Part shown: piece by piece, positions 10,561 through 23,199 of the stretch | How positions within the stretch are numbered: the stretch's first letter is position 1 | Layout: each line of letters begins with the position of its first letter | Assembly: GCF_050624435.1 (NCBI RefSeq) | Contig: NC_134539.1 | Location: 46,470,001-46,534,000, forward strand | Source of the DNA: Tenrec ecaudatus | Lineage: Eukaryota; Chordata; Mammalia; Afrosoricida; Tenrecidae | DNA length: 64,000 nt | Direction of reading: 5' to 3' | Translations under genes and position numbers: made by a program | Notes under the pieces: model-generated | The model's input: the letters and a program-made list of their open reading frames with translations, nothing else | Told to the model about the DNA's origin: nothing | The model's database searches: none

Positions 10561-11800
10561 TTTTTTTTTTTTAGATCATTTTATAGGGGGTTCATACTGC
10601 TCCTATCACAGTCCGCCCATCCATTATGTCAAGCACACTTGTACATATGTTGCCATCATCATTTTCAAAACATTTTCTTTCTACTTGGGCCCTTGGTAAG
10701 CGCTCATTTCCCCCCTCCCCCATGAACCCTTGATAATTTATAAATCATTATTTCTTTCATATCTTATACTGACTGTTGTCTACCTTCTCCTACTTTTCTG
10801 TTCCCCGTCCCCCTGGGAAAGGGTTATAGGTAGATCATTGTGATTGGTTCCCTCTATCTTCCCCCTCCTTCCCCTTCCCCTCCAGGTATCTCTTCTCTCA
10901 TTATTGGCCCTGAAGAGTTTATCTGTCTTGGATTCCCTGTGTTTCCCACTGTTATCTGCACCCCTGTACAGCTCTGGTCTGGCCAGATTTGTTAGGTAGA
11001 ATTGGGGTCATGATAGTGGGGGAGAGGAAGCATTAAAGAACGAGAGGAAAGTTGTGTGTTTCATCAGTGCTATATTGCACCCTGACTGGCTCATCTCTTC
11101 CTTGTGACCCTTCTGTGAGGGGATGTCTAATGGTCTACAGATGGGTGTTGGGTCTCCACTCCGCCCTTCCCGATTCACATTGATGTGATTTTTTGTTCTA
11201 GGTCCTTGATGCCTGATACTTGATCCCATGGACACCTCATGATCAGACAGACCGGTGTGCTTCTTCCATGTGGGCTTTGTTGCTTCTCAGCTAGATGGCC
11301 GCTTATTTATCTTCAAGCCTTTAAGAGTCCAGACACTATATCTTTTTATAGCTGGCCACCATCAACTTCCTTCACCACATTTGCTTATGCACCCACTTTA
11401 TCTTCAGTGATCACGTTGGGAAAGTGAGCATCACAGAATGCCGGGTTATTAGAACAAAGTGTTCTTGAATTGAGGGAGTACTTGAGTAGAGGCCCCATGT
11501 CTGTCTACTACCTTAATACTTAACATATAAATATGTCTATGTAGATCTATTTCCCTATCGTTATAAATATATTTACATATGTACATGCCAATATCTAGAC
11601 CTCTATAATGTCCTTCTGCCTCCTAGTTCTTTCCTCTATTTCCTTTTACTTTCCTCTTGTCCCACTATCATGTTCGACCTTCATTCAGCTTTCATTAATT
11701 TCTCTTGCGGGGACATCACATCTTGAGACATGGTCTTTCACAGCAGGTTGGGTACCAGCATGCCTGGGCTCATTAAGCTAGGGAATATTCTCTGCCCAAT
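10561..11800 (-). mobile_element. Young L1 3' end (3' UTR), minus strand
   Basis: Begins with a T12 run (the poly-A tail on the minus strand), then GATCATTTTATAGGGGGTTC, CACTTGTACATATGTTGCC and CCCCTCCCCCATGAACCC. The same text recurs at 58105-58460 and, in reverse sense, at 14640-14795 and 29394-29573. About 1.2 kb of 3' UTR, no ORF2 seen. Confidence 0.75.
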
Positions 11801-11931
11801 TATTTTATTGGTTGGACTGCCTATGAACTTTGGGCAATAGAAGGAAATCTCAGGTGAACCCAGAGAACCCAGGGAGAACTCTGTCCTTTGGGGAAGTCAG
11901 CATGGTGTTCAGAAGTGGCAGCTGCAGTACC

Positions 11932-12140
11932 AAACCCAAACCAACGTCACTGCCACCAAGTGGATTCCAACTGAGAGCGATCCTGTAGGACAGAACAGAA
12001 CCGCCCCTGTGGGTTTCTGAGACTAGAACTCATTCTAGGAGTAGAAAGCCTCGCTTTCTCCCTCAGAGCGTGGCAGTTTCAAACTGCTGACCTTGTGGTT
12101 AATGGCCCCATGCATAAGCACTACGCCACCAGGGCCCCTT
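11932..12140 (-). mobile_element. AfroSINE, near full length
   Basis: CACTGCCACCAAGTGGATTC, TGTAGGACAGAACAGAACC, GTTTCAAACTGCTGACCTTG and GCCACCAGGGCCCC in reverse-complement order. Confidence 0.9.
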
Positions 12141-12898
12141 CAGCTGCAGCACAGGGCTGGTCTGAAAAAGATCAGATGCACCAACTGGTTGTTCCGAAAG
12201 AGTCTGTGCCGCCATTTTGCTCTTTGGTCCCCTGGAGACCTTGGGGAATGCCGGGCTGCTTTCTCTAAGCAGGCCGAGGGTCCTCAGAAGGACAAAGGTT
12301 CATTGGCATCACTTGGGTGGCTGCAGCTCCCAGTACAACTATTGGCTGAATGGCCATTTTGCCACTCAGCTGCCAGAAAGCCTATGGCCAGGCCACCAGG
12401 GCCACCACTGCCCAATGCAGCAGTCTTTGTGTCTCTTGGTGGCTGAGATAGTTCCTAGATGCTCTGAGCCATTAGACCTTAGGCAGGGATGAGCAAGAAT
12501 GCATCAGATGAGACCCTATTGTGCCCAAACCTTCTGAATGGGTGAAGGGGGCAGCTCTTCTTGTCTTCCGGTGACAATGTCCTTGTATTGTGCACTGAGC
12601 TGACCTACCCAGCACAAACCTGCTACCCTTCTCCAATGTCTCTCAAGACTTTTTGAACATCTTCGACCTCCCAGGGTGGACCCCACACTGCTTTTAGACT
12701 CAGGTGCCAACTCTGGTTGCTGGTAGTCACTGCCTGCAGCTTAGTTGGTGTGAAAAGGCCTCTCATGCTCTTCCTAGGGGGTGGGCATCCTGAAACCAGT
12801 GCTGCCAACACTAATTATCCTCGTGCGGCCAAATGGCCCAACTTGGTGTTCTGAAGTAGAGGGGAAACGGGGTTTTTAATGATTGCTGTTACATGAAG
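12141..12898. other. Intronic sequence without gene
   Basis: Open frames on both strands lack splice sites and homology. No repeat recognised with confidence. Confidence 0.4.
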
Positions 12899-13112
12899 CA
12901 GCAGCTCTGGTGGTGTAGTGGATTATGAGTTGGGCTGCTAACTTCAAGGTCATCAGTTCGAACCCACCAGCTGCTCCACAGGAGAAAGATGAGGCTTTCT
13001 GCTCCCATAAAGATTTAGAGCCTCGAGAACCCTCAAGAGCAGCTCAACTCTACCCTATAAGGGTCGCTATGAGTCAGAATTAATTTGATATCAGTGAGTG
13101 TGTTTTGAGTTT
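12899..13112 (+). mobile_element. AfroSINE, full length
   Basis: GCTCTGGTGGTGTAGTGG, GGTCATCAGTTCGAACCC (box B), GGAGAAAGATGAGGC, TATAAGGGTCGCTATGAG. One of the best preserved copies; poly-purine tail follows. Confidence 0.95.
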
Positions 13113-13620
13113 ATTAAGCAAAGAAATGTTACAGCAACCTTGAAATTCGTTTAGACCTGCTCTAAATAAGAAAAAAATTCCAATAGATACATTGTGCTGT
13201 TCAGGCTCTGCAAAGCACATTCATTCTCTCCCCATGGCACTGCCAATTGGTACAACCACTTTAGAGATAGTGCTAAAGCCGAAGTTGCAATAGTTAACTC
13301 AGCAGGGTCTAACCTGAGAAACTACAACACCTTGTGTAAAAGCTATGCTCCCTTGAATAATGAAAAACCAGAAGGGGAAAAAAAAACTCACCCTGCAGTA
13401 AAGGATTGGTTAGGTAGCTTTTGGGCTACCTGCTGCATAGAACAGTAGCTGTCCAATAGAATGCAGTAACAAGGACAAGAAACTCAACAATGTAATGCTA
13501 GGTGAAAGAGGGAAAACAGGAGGTAATATAGAGCCTAAGAGTACAGCTATGTGGAATTATGAATGATATGAATAATTATTGGAAGTAAACATGTTAAAAA
13601 GTTTTAAATCATGGTGGGTT
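13113..13620 (+). repeat. Probable old L1 3' fragment
   Basis: GGAAACTCAACAATG-like text at 13480, ATGCTAGGTGAAAGAGGG and TAGGATTGG-like text resemble an old L1 ORF2 end/3' UTR. Highly diverged. Confidence 0.35.
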
Positions 13621-14174
13621 GAGATTTTGGGTGGTCCTTTTCCATTGCTATATAATTCTCCTAGTAGATTGATATTTATTAAACAACAGAAGAAAATTAA
13701 GAATAGGCTTTATTTTCCATAGAAATACAACTAAAGAGTCTGTCTGGTGACTACTAGAACATATTTTTCCTCTCTGGAGAAAAACATCTTTGCTCATTAA
13801 AAATGGTATAAAAATAATAATAACAAGTGTTTCATGGTGGTTGAAACCTAGAGGCAAAGAGGTGGGACTAAAGCCATGGTCCCAGATTGGCCAGGGCTGG
13901 CCAGGCTCCAAACTCTCCATCCATCCTGAAGGGAGAGTCCCCGTGAGTCCAGCTCTTGGGGGTCTGGTACCCATGCATGTCCACTGTCCTCTGCTGGAAA
14001 GCTCCTGCCCACCTTGCCTCTCTTTGCAGCAGGCCCCTCACCCTGCCAGGTACCTACCAGCCTCGTTTTGATTGGAGGGTGCATGCAAACTCCAGTGGGC
14101 TCTTCCTTCATGGGGAGAGAGAGAGGAGGAGAACAGCAAGAGTGGGCACAGTGTGGGGCGCTGGTGGGCTCTGC

Positions 14175-14280
14175 CTGCTCACGAGGAGAGGAGAGGAGAG
14201 AAGGGGAGGGAGGAGGAGGAGGTGGTGAGAGATGGGGAAGAGGAAGAGGAGATAAGGGAGTGGGGAGGAGAGAAAGATAG
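14175..14280 (+). repeat. Purine-rich (GGA/GAG) tract
   Basis: About 100 bases almost entirely A and G with GAGGA repeats, able to form triplex or G-rich structures. Confidence 0.8.
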
Positions 14281-14639
14281 CACAGTGCAAGACGGATCTG
14301 TCAACTCCAGATTGCAATCAAGCCAGCCTGGCCCCTGGCCAACTTCCAGCCTCTGACCAACTGGCTTCTAGCCCACCCTCCTCCCGCAGCCTTCTCCTCT
14401 CCTCTCTGGTCCTCCTCTGTCTTCTCCAACAGATTGACACATCAAAAACCCATCCCCAGGTCCACGTGAAAGACTGTCAAATGTTCTGTGGCATCTGTAT
14501 TTACCACAATAAAACAAACCCATCCATTCCCAGGACTGGCTGGTAGAAGCCAACTCACCAGGATGGATGGCGGCTCCTTGGCATGCTGTTAAGAATTCTG
14601 CCCAAGCCAGCCAGAAAGAAAGCCATGATCGGGAGGGAA

Positions 14640-14796
14640 AAAAGGAAAATGAGCTGATTCCAGGAACCCAAGCGGAAGGCGAATTTTGAGAATGATGAGG
14701 GCAGTGAATGTATAAGGGTGCTTTACTCAATTGATGTATGTGTGGATTGTGATAGGAGTTGTATGAGCGTTAATAAAATGATTTTTTTAAAAGAGA
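14640..14796 (+). mobile_element. Young L1 3' end, 5'-truncated
   Basis: GAGAATGATGAGGGCAGTG, TTGATGTATGTGTGGATTG, GAGTTGTATGAGCGTTAATA, then an A-rich tail. Flanking GAAAGCCATG-like and GAGAGCCATG hint at an imperfect target-site duplication. Confidence 0.8.
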
Positions 14797-15704
14797 GCCA
14801 TGGCCAATCAATGATGTCTGCCATGGGAGCGATGGGGGCAGGAGCTGCACACTTGACAGTCTTTACTTCCATGTCCAGGCCTCCCGTAGTCTGCAAAACC
14901 AGGGAACACATCACGTGTCTCGTTGGTGTGTATGCGAGCGCATGTCCGAGAGTATTAGAAGAGAGAGACATAAGGCAGGAGGAACACACGGTTTAGAATA
15001 TGATTTGTCATGGCTCTTCATGATCTGTGTTCAGAAAATATAACCCGTGGCCCTGATCTTCCCCCTGCATGTTCCTGGACCAAGGCCATGGGAATCTTGT
15101 ATTGACCTCTACACTGGGATACCTGGGGCACTTGGCTGCTTCGTTAAAAGATGCTAAGCCTTGAGAGAAAGGCGTCCTGGCCATGTGGGGTTCAAGTTCC
15201 CCACCCAGCTAAAGGATCGTGCCACGCCGACAGCGGAGGCCCAACAGCTTGCACTGGTGCAGATGCAATGGTCAGCAGAAATGCTCTGATGTGGGAAAGG
15301 GAGCAGCTACTCGGGCTAGTTTGAATTCCCAGGAGGGGCTGTTTACCCCAGAAAACAAATCCACACATAGTTTAAGAGCGTATCCTTCAATTGAGGTATC
15401 CTCCTGCCATAGAGAATAATATCTATAGCCCAAGGCAAGTATCATCGAAAAACTACCAAGAACACGGCCGACCTTTGCCTTCTTCAAATGGATCTAAATC
15501 GGTTCTTCTTACAAGGATGCAACACTGGACAACTCCCCAAGGAACTTTGATAACCACCCCTCACAAGGATCCTCACAAGGGCCACATGTTACTATTCAAA
15601 TCTGAGGGATACAGAAGGTGCAGTTACAAAGTCTCAGTACACAGTTTCTAGAGCCTCATGTTGAACATTTCTAAATCCGCTTCCCACAAACTCACGCATC
15701 CTTA
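14797..15704. other. Intronic sequence without gene
   Basis: No splice-supported exon or well-preserved repeat was recognised. Confidence 0.4.
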
Positions 15705-15805
15705 ATCTGTGCCCACACCAGTCTCCTGCCATTCCTGTGTCGCCGGCTTATTTAAAGCCCTGCCACTTCTTGCTGTGGCCTTCAGAGTAAGCCCTAGGCT
15801 CCCTC
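15705..15805 (+). repeat. L2-like fragment
   Basis: CTTCTTGCTGTGGCCTTCAG then AGTAAGCCCTAGGCTCC resembles the L2 phrase around GATAAAGTCCAAACTCC. Low identity. Confidence 0.35.
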
Positions 15806-18265
15806 TGATGGAGAAGGGCTGCCCGGAGCTGATGGCGGGTCAGCAATCTCCCCTGCCCCAGGGAAATGAAGGGTCCGGGCCAGAACCAGTGACACCCTTT
15901 GTTCCTCTTTGTACCAGCAGGGACTCCAGGTGTGTTTTCAGTACAGAGAAAAGAAAGGAAGCACTGTCATGAATGACCAGGAAACATGGACCTGAATTGC
16001 ACAGAGGTCGAAATATGTCTTAACTAAAGATTATGCTGAATGACTTAAGGCTTTGCCCAGAGTTGGACGTTTATCCATAGTTGATCCATTCCTGAAAGCC
16101 ACGTCTGCACCTGAGTGACTTCGAACGCAAGATCATCCTTGGGCTTTCCTGCTCGTGCCTCCCGTTTAAGGTTGAATAAGAACGAGTGACATGAGATAGT
16201 ACGTGTGAAAGGAGACTGCTCTGAGACACCATTTCTGTTTGTCTCCCATATTTCCTTTCCTCCTGGAGTCTTTTCCACGGCTAGGCATCTAGGTTCATCT
16301 ATAGATACTTAGCTTTTGAATACAAAACCCAACTCTTGGTGAGGCGGAAGAGATTCTTGGGATGGGCGAGGGGTGCTGAAACCTTGTCAGGTTCCTTCAT
16401 GAGCCAGATATGAAAAGAGATGGCTACTTTGAAAGGAGAAACATCAGCGAGGGAGACACCAGGAATGGTCTGGACAGAGACATTAGGGCTCAAGAGACTC
16501 TATATTCCAGAAGGTGTTGTATCCACAGCAGATTCATCTCCAGCCACCCAAAGGGGCCTAAAGGTGGAAGAGTGTGTGCCCGGATGTACCTGTGAACAGG
16601 AGACATGCTGGACAGAGCAGACCTCCCTCCCCCTTCCTGTGCTCTGGAGGACATAGATAAAGCAGCAGAAACAAGGGAGAGGCACTCTGATTTGACTGGC
16701 CAGTTAGCTTTAACCTTCCTGGTAGAATGAACTTCACAATAAAAACCATGTTATTGTTCCCAGCGGAACCCTGTTCTGATCCCCAACCCAAAGCCTGCCC
16801 TTGAGGTTCCTGAACAGCCTTTCTTTGGCCAGACCTACCTATTCCCCGACACCAGGTCTCGTGACTAACACGCCAAGGCCCGGCATAGACATGGGCTCGA
16901 CAGGCTCTGTGTTGCAGCCGGTGAGTGGCATGTGAAGTCGGGGAGTCAGAAAAGGGAGCAAAGGGAAAGCCGACATTCAGAGGGCAGCGAGGTGTGTATT
17001 CTGTGTTAGCTGGGAGAGAAGTTAGCAAGTCAGATCTGGGGGAGGGAGGGAGGCCTCTGGACACTCCAGTGTTAATCATGTGTCAATGTATCCTCTTTCT
17101 GATTACTGTGGAAGGAGTGAGACACATCCTGGCTGGAGCCATGGCCATTGGGAAAAGTGCCAGGTCAGGTTCTCCTTCTGGCTCTGACGTGGGCTGCTGC
17201 AGGTCCCTGTCCATCTGTGGGTCTTAGTTTTTCCATCTGTAAGGGGCGAGATGGTCTAAGAAATTGTTCCGGCTGATTGTCTTAAGGCCAAGGAGTAAGG
17301 GAAGTCCTGGTCATAAGTCCAACCTGAGTTGGGTGCTGTACCTCCCTCTCCTTCCAGCTCCTTCCCCTACCGCACCACCCTCACGCACCGTGCTCGCCCA
17401 CTGCCCCTGGGGGGCAGTGATGACACAGAGGTCCCAGGAAGCCCAGACTGAGAAGGAGCTTCCAAGTTCCGGAAGCTGAGCCCATTCTCCGCTGGGCTGC
17501 TCTGTGACCCGGTCAGTCACCCCAGAGCACCCCAACAGCAAGGTCAGAGAGATGCAGGGAGGAAGAGGACCAGGGGACAGGAGACCCCCTGCTGGAACGG
17601 CCTCTCCTTTGCAAGGCCTATTAGACACTCGGCGAGTCAGGGCGTACGTAGGAAAGGCACCATGGCAAGCATCAAGGGGAGTCCAACAGGGAGGCCTCTG
17701 GCTACACCTTCTCCCCGAGTCCTAGACACAAGCCCAGGTGCCTCCCGTGCACACAAGCAGGACCCAGGATGCTTCATCATTGCAAACTTCGCCTCTGAGC
17801 TGGGCAGCCGCAGCAGCTCAGCACAGCCGAAAGACAGGCAGTCCCTGGACGGTTCAGAGCTGAGTCAGAAATGCGAACAGGGCGCTCTGGGGAGAAGGGA
17901 TGAGTTGGTTCTGAATTGGGGGCACAGCTCTGCTGGAAGCTTAGATTCCTTTCTCATCTTGGTCGGTCATGCTCCGTCAACGAAAGGATGGGATCATTAA
18001 ATCGACAAGCTGGACCCACAGAACACGAGCCTCCAAGGGAATCCCATCACTCCCATCAACGCGGTGATGCATTTAAAAAAATTTTAACTGACCCCAGTTC
18101 TGCTAGGCCCAGGAAGAAAAACGCAGTCTCTTGCTCCTGTTGTGCTTTTTGCCTAAAAAGCCTGGTGCTAGTAAAACGGATGTTCACCCTTCAAAAGCCA
18201 GGCACAAAGAAATCCGCCTCCCGCCCCACCCCTGGCCTTCAGCTGGGGCTAGGCACGGTGGCATT
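15806..18265. other. Intronic sequence without gene
   Basis: Longest frame is 173 codons at 16558-17079 (minus), without splice sites or homology. A MIR-like stretch in reverse (TTTTTCCATCTGTAAGGGG) is at 17160-17250. Confidence 0.4.
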
Positions 18266-18412
18266 GAAGGATCTGTGGGGGTGAAGGGGGTTCAGCACTG
18301 GACTGCTAACTGCACGGTCAGCAGCAGAAGGACACCGGCCACGTCCTGGGGGAATGACAGAGCTGTCTGTTCTTTGAAGACGTGCAGTCTCAGAAATCTC
18401 AGTGCAACGCTA
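18266..18412 (+). mobile_element. AfroSINE, degraded
   Basis: GGGTTCAGCACTGGACTGC, TAACTGCACGGTCAGCAG and GCAGTCTCAGAAATCTCAG follow the SINE order. Confidence 0.6.
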
Positions 18413-20960
18413 CCCGCCAGGGTCCCGATGAACAGAGATCAAGGTGGTGTCTGCATGGGCTGCAGCATCGCTTAGTGGCCCGGGGGCTGCTCCGGAGCTT
18501 CCCCTGCCTCCCAGACCCCAGCAGCTTTCATTCCCACCAGAGCTCTTTTCTGCCATGTGGCCCCGAACCTTAGTTTTTTCCTATTTTCTTGGCCTTCATA
18601 AGGCCCAGGTTGTGCCCTGCAGGTTCGTGGGTCCCTCTAGTGTTTCGGCCCTCCAGCTAGACTGAATGTCCGCAGATCCCTATTAGCGCCCACCAAGGAG
18701 GCCTTGCCCTCCAACGAAGAAGCACCAGGCCCCGGCTGCCTCTTTTCGGCCTCGCCCACTACGTCCTTCTCCCCTTCCCCATGTGAAGACCGCTTTCATC
18801 GCAGCCTTCTTTCAGAGACTGCTCTGCTCCCAAGTGGCCCGTCCCTAGGAGGAGGAGGCTGAGTTGTTCCCTCAGGGATCACTTCCAGTGATGCCAGGAA
18901 CCTGGGTTCCAGCTCCAGCTCAGGCCTCATGGGTTTACCACACTCTGAGACTCAGTTTCCCCCATCTGTGCAAAGGGGTGATGCTGAGAGGCCCTCTATA
19001 GGTGGTAATGGGCGGCCCTCTGCCTCTGGGTTGCCCTATCTGAAGGACTGGAGAGCCTTTCCATCTGGGAACAGTCGTGGCCATGAATCACCTCACCCTG
19101 TCTACCTGAATACGAAAGAAAGAGACCTTGCACGGTGACCATTCCTAAAACATGGGCATCACGGTCCCCATCTTGCCATTTACGTCCCTTCCATCCACTA
19201 CACTGCCCCAGCCAGTCCATTCTGCATGACGCTGACCCTGAAGATCCATGAGCTCTCCTAGGGAGCTCTCTGTCCCTGCTGCCTTCCCCTCAGGCTCCAG
19301 CCATTTGTGGGCCCTCAGACACTAGCACATGTTTGGCCACACCATGAGTATTCAGCAGGTCTCATCAATTCCGCTCACTTTTTGACTCCCATTCCAAATG
19401 TGCAGACTCTGCTAGCTGCTCAAGTTCACTTGGGTACTAAGCGGAGTCCACTTTGCCTGTGTCATTGAGCGATATCAGTAATACCTTGCACATAATTGTG
19501 GTCCTTTGTTCCGCAAGGGGTCTCTCTCATGTAACCCTTAGAAGAACAATTCTTATTTTATAGAAGGCAGAGTGGTGACTCTTCCATGACAAGGCTCATA
19601 AGCAGGGGGGCAGAGGTCAGAGGAGGGTCCAGTTGGCATGATTCCTGGTCCAATGGATGCTGCTTGAAAAGATTCCTCACCTGCAGGAGGAGTCCTGGGA
19701 AAGCCAGCCTCCCTAAGGAGATAAGTGTATGCAGAGGATGGAGGATGATGGGAAGGCACTGCAGGGCCTACAAAGCCAAAATGAGTCTTGAGCCAATGCT
19801 TCAGACCAGAGCAGGTTGTTGGGAAGCGACAGCAAGAGATACCCCATGGTTGGACATGCGAGGCTCAGTCCAGGAAGCCACAAAGCCGAGGCCCAAGCAC
19901 CTAGAAGCCCTGCGACACTTGAGGGGTAGCAGACAGGAGCGGGGAGGACCCCTGTAACAGCCTCAGAGAAAAGGTAACCAGAGGTGCAGGGCCCCATGGG
20001 GCCTGAACTCAAAGCAAAAGCTCCCTGGCCCTGGAGTCTATGAGCAGGACCAGAGGAAGACTCCTTCCAACAGCAGGGCCCACCTCTGTCCATCTGTGTC
20101 ACCGACATGATGTTTCTATGACCTGTGACTTTTCTGGATTTAGCAAACAGGGAAGTTTACCAGAGGAGTGGCTTCAGTGAAATCCATCAACAGGTCACCT
20201 GGCTCCAAGGTAAAGGCGCCTCCTCGGTCAGACAGGCTCTAAGAAGGTAGACAAGAGTAGGCCTGGTTAGAGACAGTGATCCCGGCACTGGAACCCTAGG
20301 CTCCCCTGCATTTAGCCGGAAGACAGAGCCACACAATCCTTCCTCCCTCCCCTTTCCAACCCACACTTCATGATTGGGACCGGAAAGGACCTGAGCTTGT
20401 TTCTGGGAGTCCACCCAGGCTCATGCCAGGCCCATGTGGGCAGAGTAGAACTGTGGGGCATGGGACTGTCTAGCCTATGACTTTTGGGAAGCAGACTGCC
20501 TGTGTCTCTGAGGGGGTCTGAATGACCAACCAATCATTGGTACCACCCTGCCATCATCATGACAATCCTCCACTTCCCTTGCTCCGCAGCACACCGTGTG
20601 GGGATGGAATGCCATGCTTTTGCTTGATCCTTTGCAGTTAGAAGTCAGGGGTGGGGCAGGAAGAGGGACAATTTTTCTTGAGGGAGGCTGGACTTTGCTT
20701 TGGGGGATCTCTGATTGGTCACGAGGGTCAAGACCTTATCCTGAATCAAGAGGGTCAAGGTCTCATGGGATGGAAACTGACCTGCATAACAATGAAGGTG
20801 GTCACGGGGGTGGGTCGGGGTCTCTGAGAATTTTTAGTTTGGGAGAAATTGTTTTGTTTTGTTTTACTCCTGCCCTGGGGGCTCAGTAGCCCAGGGGACC
20901 TCAGGGTCCTACGTGAGGAGAAAAATGAGTCTAAGGACCTAGCAGATCCTAAGCAGAGAG
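18413..20960. other. Intronic sequence without gene
   Basis: A reverse MIR (CTGAGACTCAGTTTCCCCC) lies at 18890-18990. Open frames elsewhere have no supporting signals. Confidence 0.4.
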
Positions 20961-21060
20961 ACCAGGAGAAAGCAGAGGCTTTCTACTCCTGTAAAGAGTT
21001 ACAGTCTCGGAAACCCAGAGGGGATCGCTATGAGTTGGAATCAATGAATGGCAGTTGAGA
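20961..21060 (+). mobile_element. AfroSINE, 3' half
   Basis: GGCTTTCTACTCCTGTAAAG, GTCTCGGAAACCCAGAGG, CGCTATGAGTTGGAATCAA. Confidence 0.8.
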
Positions 21061-21923
21061 TTGGTCTTGTGATTTGCAGTAGTTGGCCAGAAGAGGGAGC
21101 ACTGTAGCGTCCGGCAGGATGGGCCTGTGGGCCCCTGGGGCTTCCTTCTGCCGTTCTCAACTCTGGTTTTAAACCATGGTGTGCGAGATGTCCACACTGG
21201 AGACAGGGGCCTCCCCCCACGGAGAGAGGCACAGCCGGAGCGTCCAGGCGGCCTCTGAGTTTGCCTGTGTCCTCTAACGAGAGTCAGAGCGCTCTGCACG
21301 TGCACATAGCGCTTTATTCCCCACTCCCGGGGTGTCCCAAGGGCTAAGCGGCAGACTACTAACCGATCCCGGGGCATCTAGGAGGAAGGGTCTGGTGGTC
21401 TGCTTCTGGAGAGCCCGCGGCTAGTCTGGAGCACCTGGGATGACCAGGAGCTGGAAGCCACTTGCTACAACTGGCTTGGGTGGGTGTTTTACCCAGTGTC
21501 AGTGGGGGCCCTTCGATGCTTTCACTCTTCCAAACGAAACTCTCGAATGGGGGGGGGGGGCGGCGTTTTTCACATTTTTTCCCAGTTCTTTTGACATATT
21601 TTATGGGTATTTTTACCTTGTGCAAGGTATTACCTTATGCATGGATGCTTCTCTAAAATCAAGCTGCCCTCAAAAATCTGTCCTTCGGTTGCTCTTGGCA
21701 TCCGGGGTCCATGGCTCTACCCTTTGCTATTTGTCTCTTGCTAACGGCGGGCTTGCGCTTTGGCCAAGCGTGTGCTGAGAGCTCTTTCACAGGAGCGTGC
21801 TGTGGCGGGGCTGGGTGTTTTCAGCGTGTACTCCCTCAATGGGGCACCCAGATTGGCACACTTCCCAGAGGGTCGCCTGGAGTCGCAGCCAAGCCCAAGA
21901 TCCCTCCGGCCTGCTGCCCATAC
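21061..21923. other. Intronic sequence without gene
   Basis: Contains a G-run at 21550-21561 and no splice-supported exon. It lies immediately 3' (on the gene's sense) of the exon at 21924. Confidence 0.4.
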
Positions 21924-22137
21924 CTTGGCCCCTGGGGACGGCTGGCCCTTGCCTTCTGGCTTCTGAGGTGAGCTGACTTTCTGGACCTTGGGAGACGGCA
22001 GCGGCGCCGAGATCTGGGTGGGGGTGATGGTGGTGGTCGTGGGGGCGGCGCTGGTGGCCGTGGTGGTCGTGGATGCGGTTGTCACTCCCACCGCCTCAGC
22101 CAAGTCCGGGGGCAGGTCGTCTTCATCACTGCGGTTG
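21924..22137 (-). CDS. Internal coding exon, acidic then Thr/Pro-rich
   Basis: The 214-nt exon follows TGTGCTTTTAG and ends GCCAAG|GTATGG. It starts with one base of a split Phe codon, then encodes 71 residues: NRSDEDDLPPDLAEAVG, a Thr-rich low-complexity run written by ACC/ACG repeats, then ITPTQISAPLPSPKVQKVSS and a Lys/Pro/Gly-rich end. Both edges fit the neighbours, the 3' edge being a codon boundary. The region is GC-rich with CpGs, unlike the flanking introns. The Thr run is repeat-encoded and probably length-variable. Confidence 0.8.
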
Positions 22138-23199
22138 CTAAAAGCACATGAAGCTCTGCTCATTACAATAGTAAACGCGCTGTGGGGGGAAAAGTGGGGG
22201 GCTGGTGAGGGGGGAGGGGAAAGCCCCCCATACAGGTGTGCACCAGAGGTCCTGCCTAGACGAGCTGATGCTTCTTCTTCTTCTTTTTTTTTTCCCCCCA
22301 AAGCAAATTCAAGCTGGTTTTCCAGTCCCTTGCCGGGGATATTATTTTGAGTGGTGTCCCTTAGGAGGGGAGACACAAGGCTCACAGGTGCCCATTGCTC
22401 GGGGCGAAGGGTGTCCTTTGATGGCTGAGTGTGACACACGGCTCCAGCGGCCAGAGGGAGGCACCTGTCTCAGGGCTGACTAGCTGTGGTCTTGGATGCT
22501 CCCTGACAGAATGAGCCGACCTGGGGAGAACAAGGATCCCAGACGGTAAGTCACTGTGAGCAGGCCTGGCCAGAGCCCTGGGCTTAGCCCACGTCCACAT
22601 TCATCCTGGCAAAGCACCGACTGTGCCATCACACCCCATTCTTTAGCTTATTCATTTTGTATAAGATGGTTGGTAAAAAAAACTTCAAAGCACACAACCA
22701 TTCAGCCGTGTCCACTCGAGCGGCGGGCGACAGTTCCACACTGGGCATCACATCACCATCTCAAGCTCCTCGCCCAGTCGGAGCTGACTTCGACTCTCTG
22801 CCCTGCAGTTCCCGGCTGTCCCGGTCGCCCTCCGACCCCACCGAGGCTACGCTTTCAGATGTGCAGTGCACAAGGTGAGCATTCTTTATTCCCAGCGCTA
22901 AACTATTTATTTTGAGCTGTCAAAATGGGAGAGTGTGAGTAGGGCGTAAGGTTTAAACATTGTTCCCAGGCAACAGATTCAGGGCCAACCCTCAATTCTT
23001 GACATCAACAGCCTTTTCTCAAATTCATAGAAATGATGCAAACTCCCTGTTCCCTAACGCCAACCAGATAGCTGCCTGAGGTGCTCAAATCTTACAGCTC
23101 CAAAGACAGACTGGTCCGGGGAGACAGGTCCCCTCAGACAGTCTCTGAGCCCTTGGACCACCCTGCTTCGTAAGAGTGTCTTTGTTTATCTGAGACCTG
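22138..23199. other. Intronic sequence without confirmed gene
   Basis: A plus-strand open frame at 22657-22878 ends at a donor-like CAAG|GTGAGC but parts of it resemble an old L1 end (CACAACCATTCAG, ACATCACCATCTC) and no acceptor is visible. Confidence 0.35.

Noticed and set aside
12899-13112. tRNA gene (box A/B-like, GGTCATCAGTTCGAACCC)
   Set aside because: The tRNA-like head belongs to an AfroSINE; it cannot fold as a full cloverleaf.
16558-17079. 173-codon open frame on the minus strand
   Set aside because: Low-complexity, no homology recognised, no splice support.
21741-22439. 232-codon minus frame as one gene
   Set aside because: Only the part between the acceptor at 22138 and the donor at 21923 is exon; the rest is intron read-through.
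22657-22878. Plus-strand exon-like frame ending at CAAG|GTGAGC
   Set aside because: No acceptor or neighbouring exon on that strand and part of it resembles an old L1 end.
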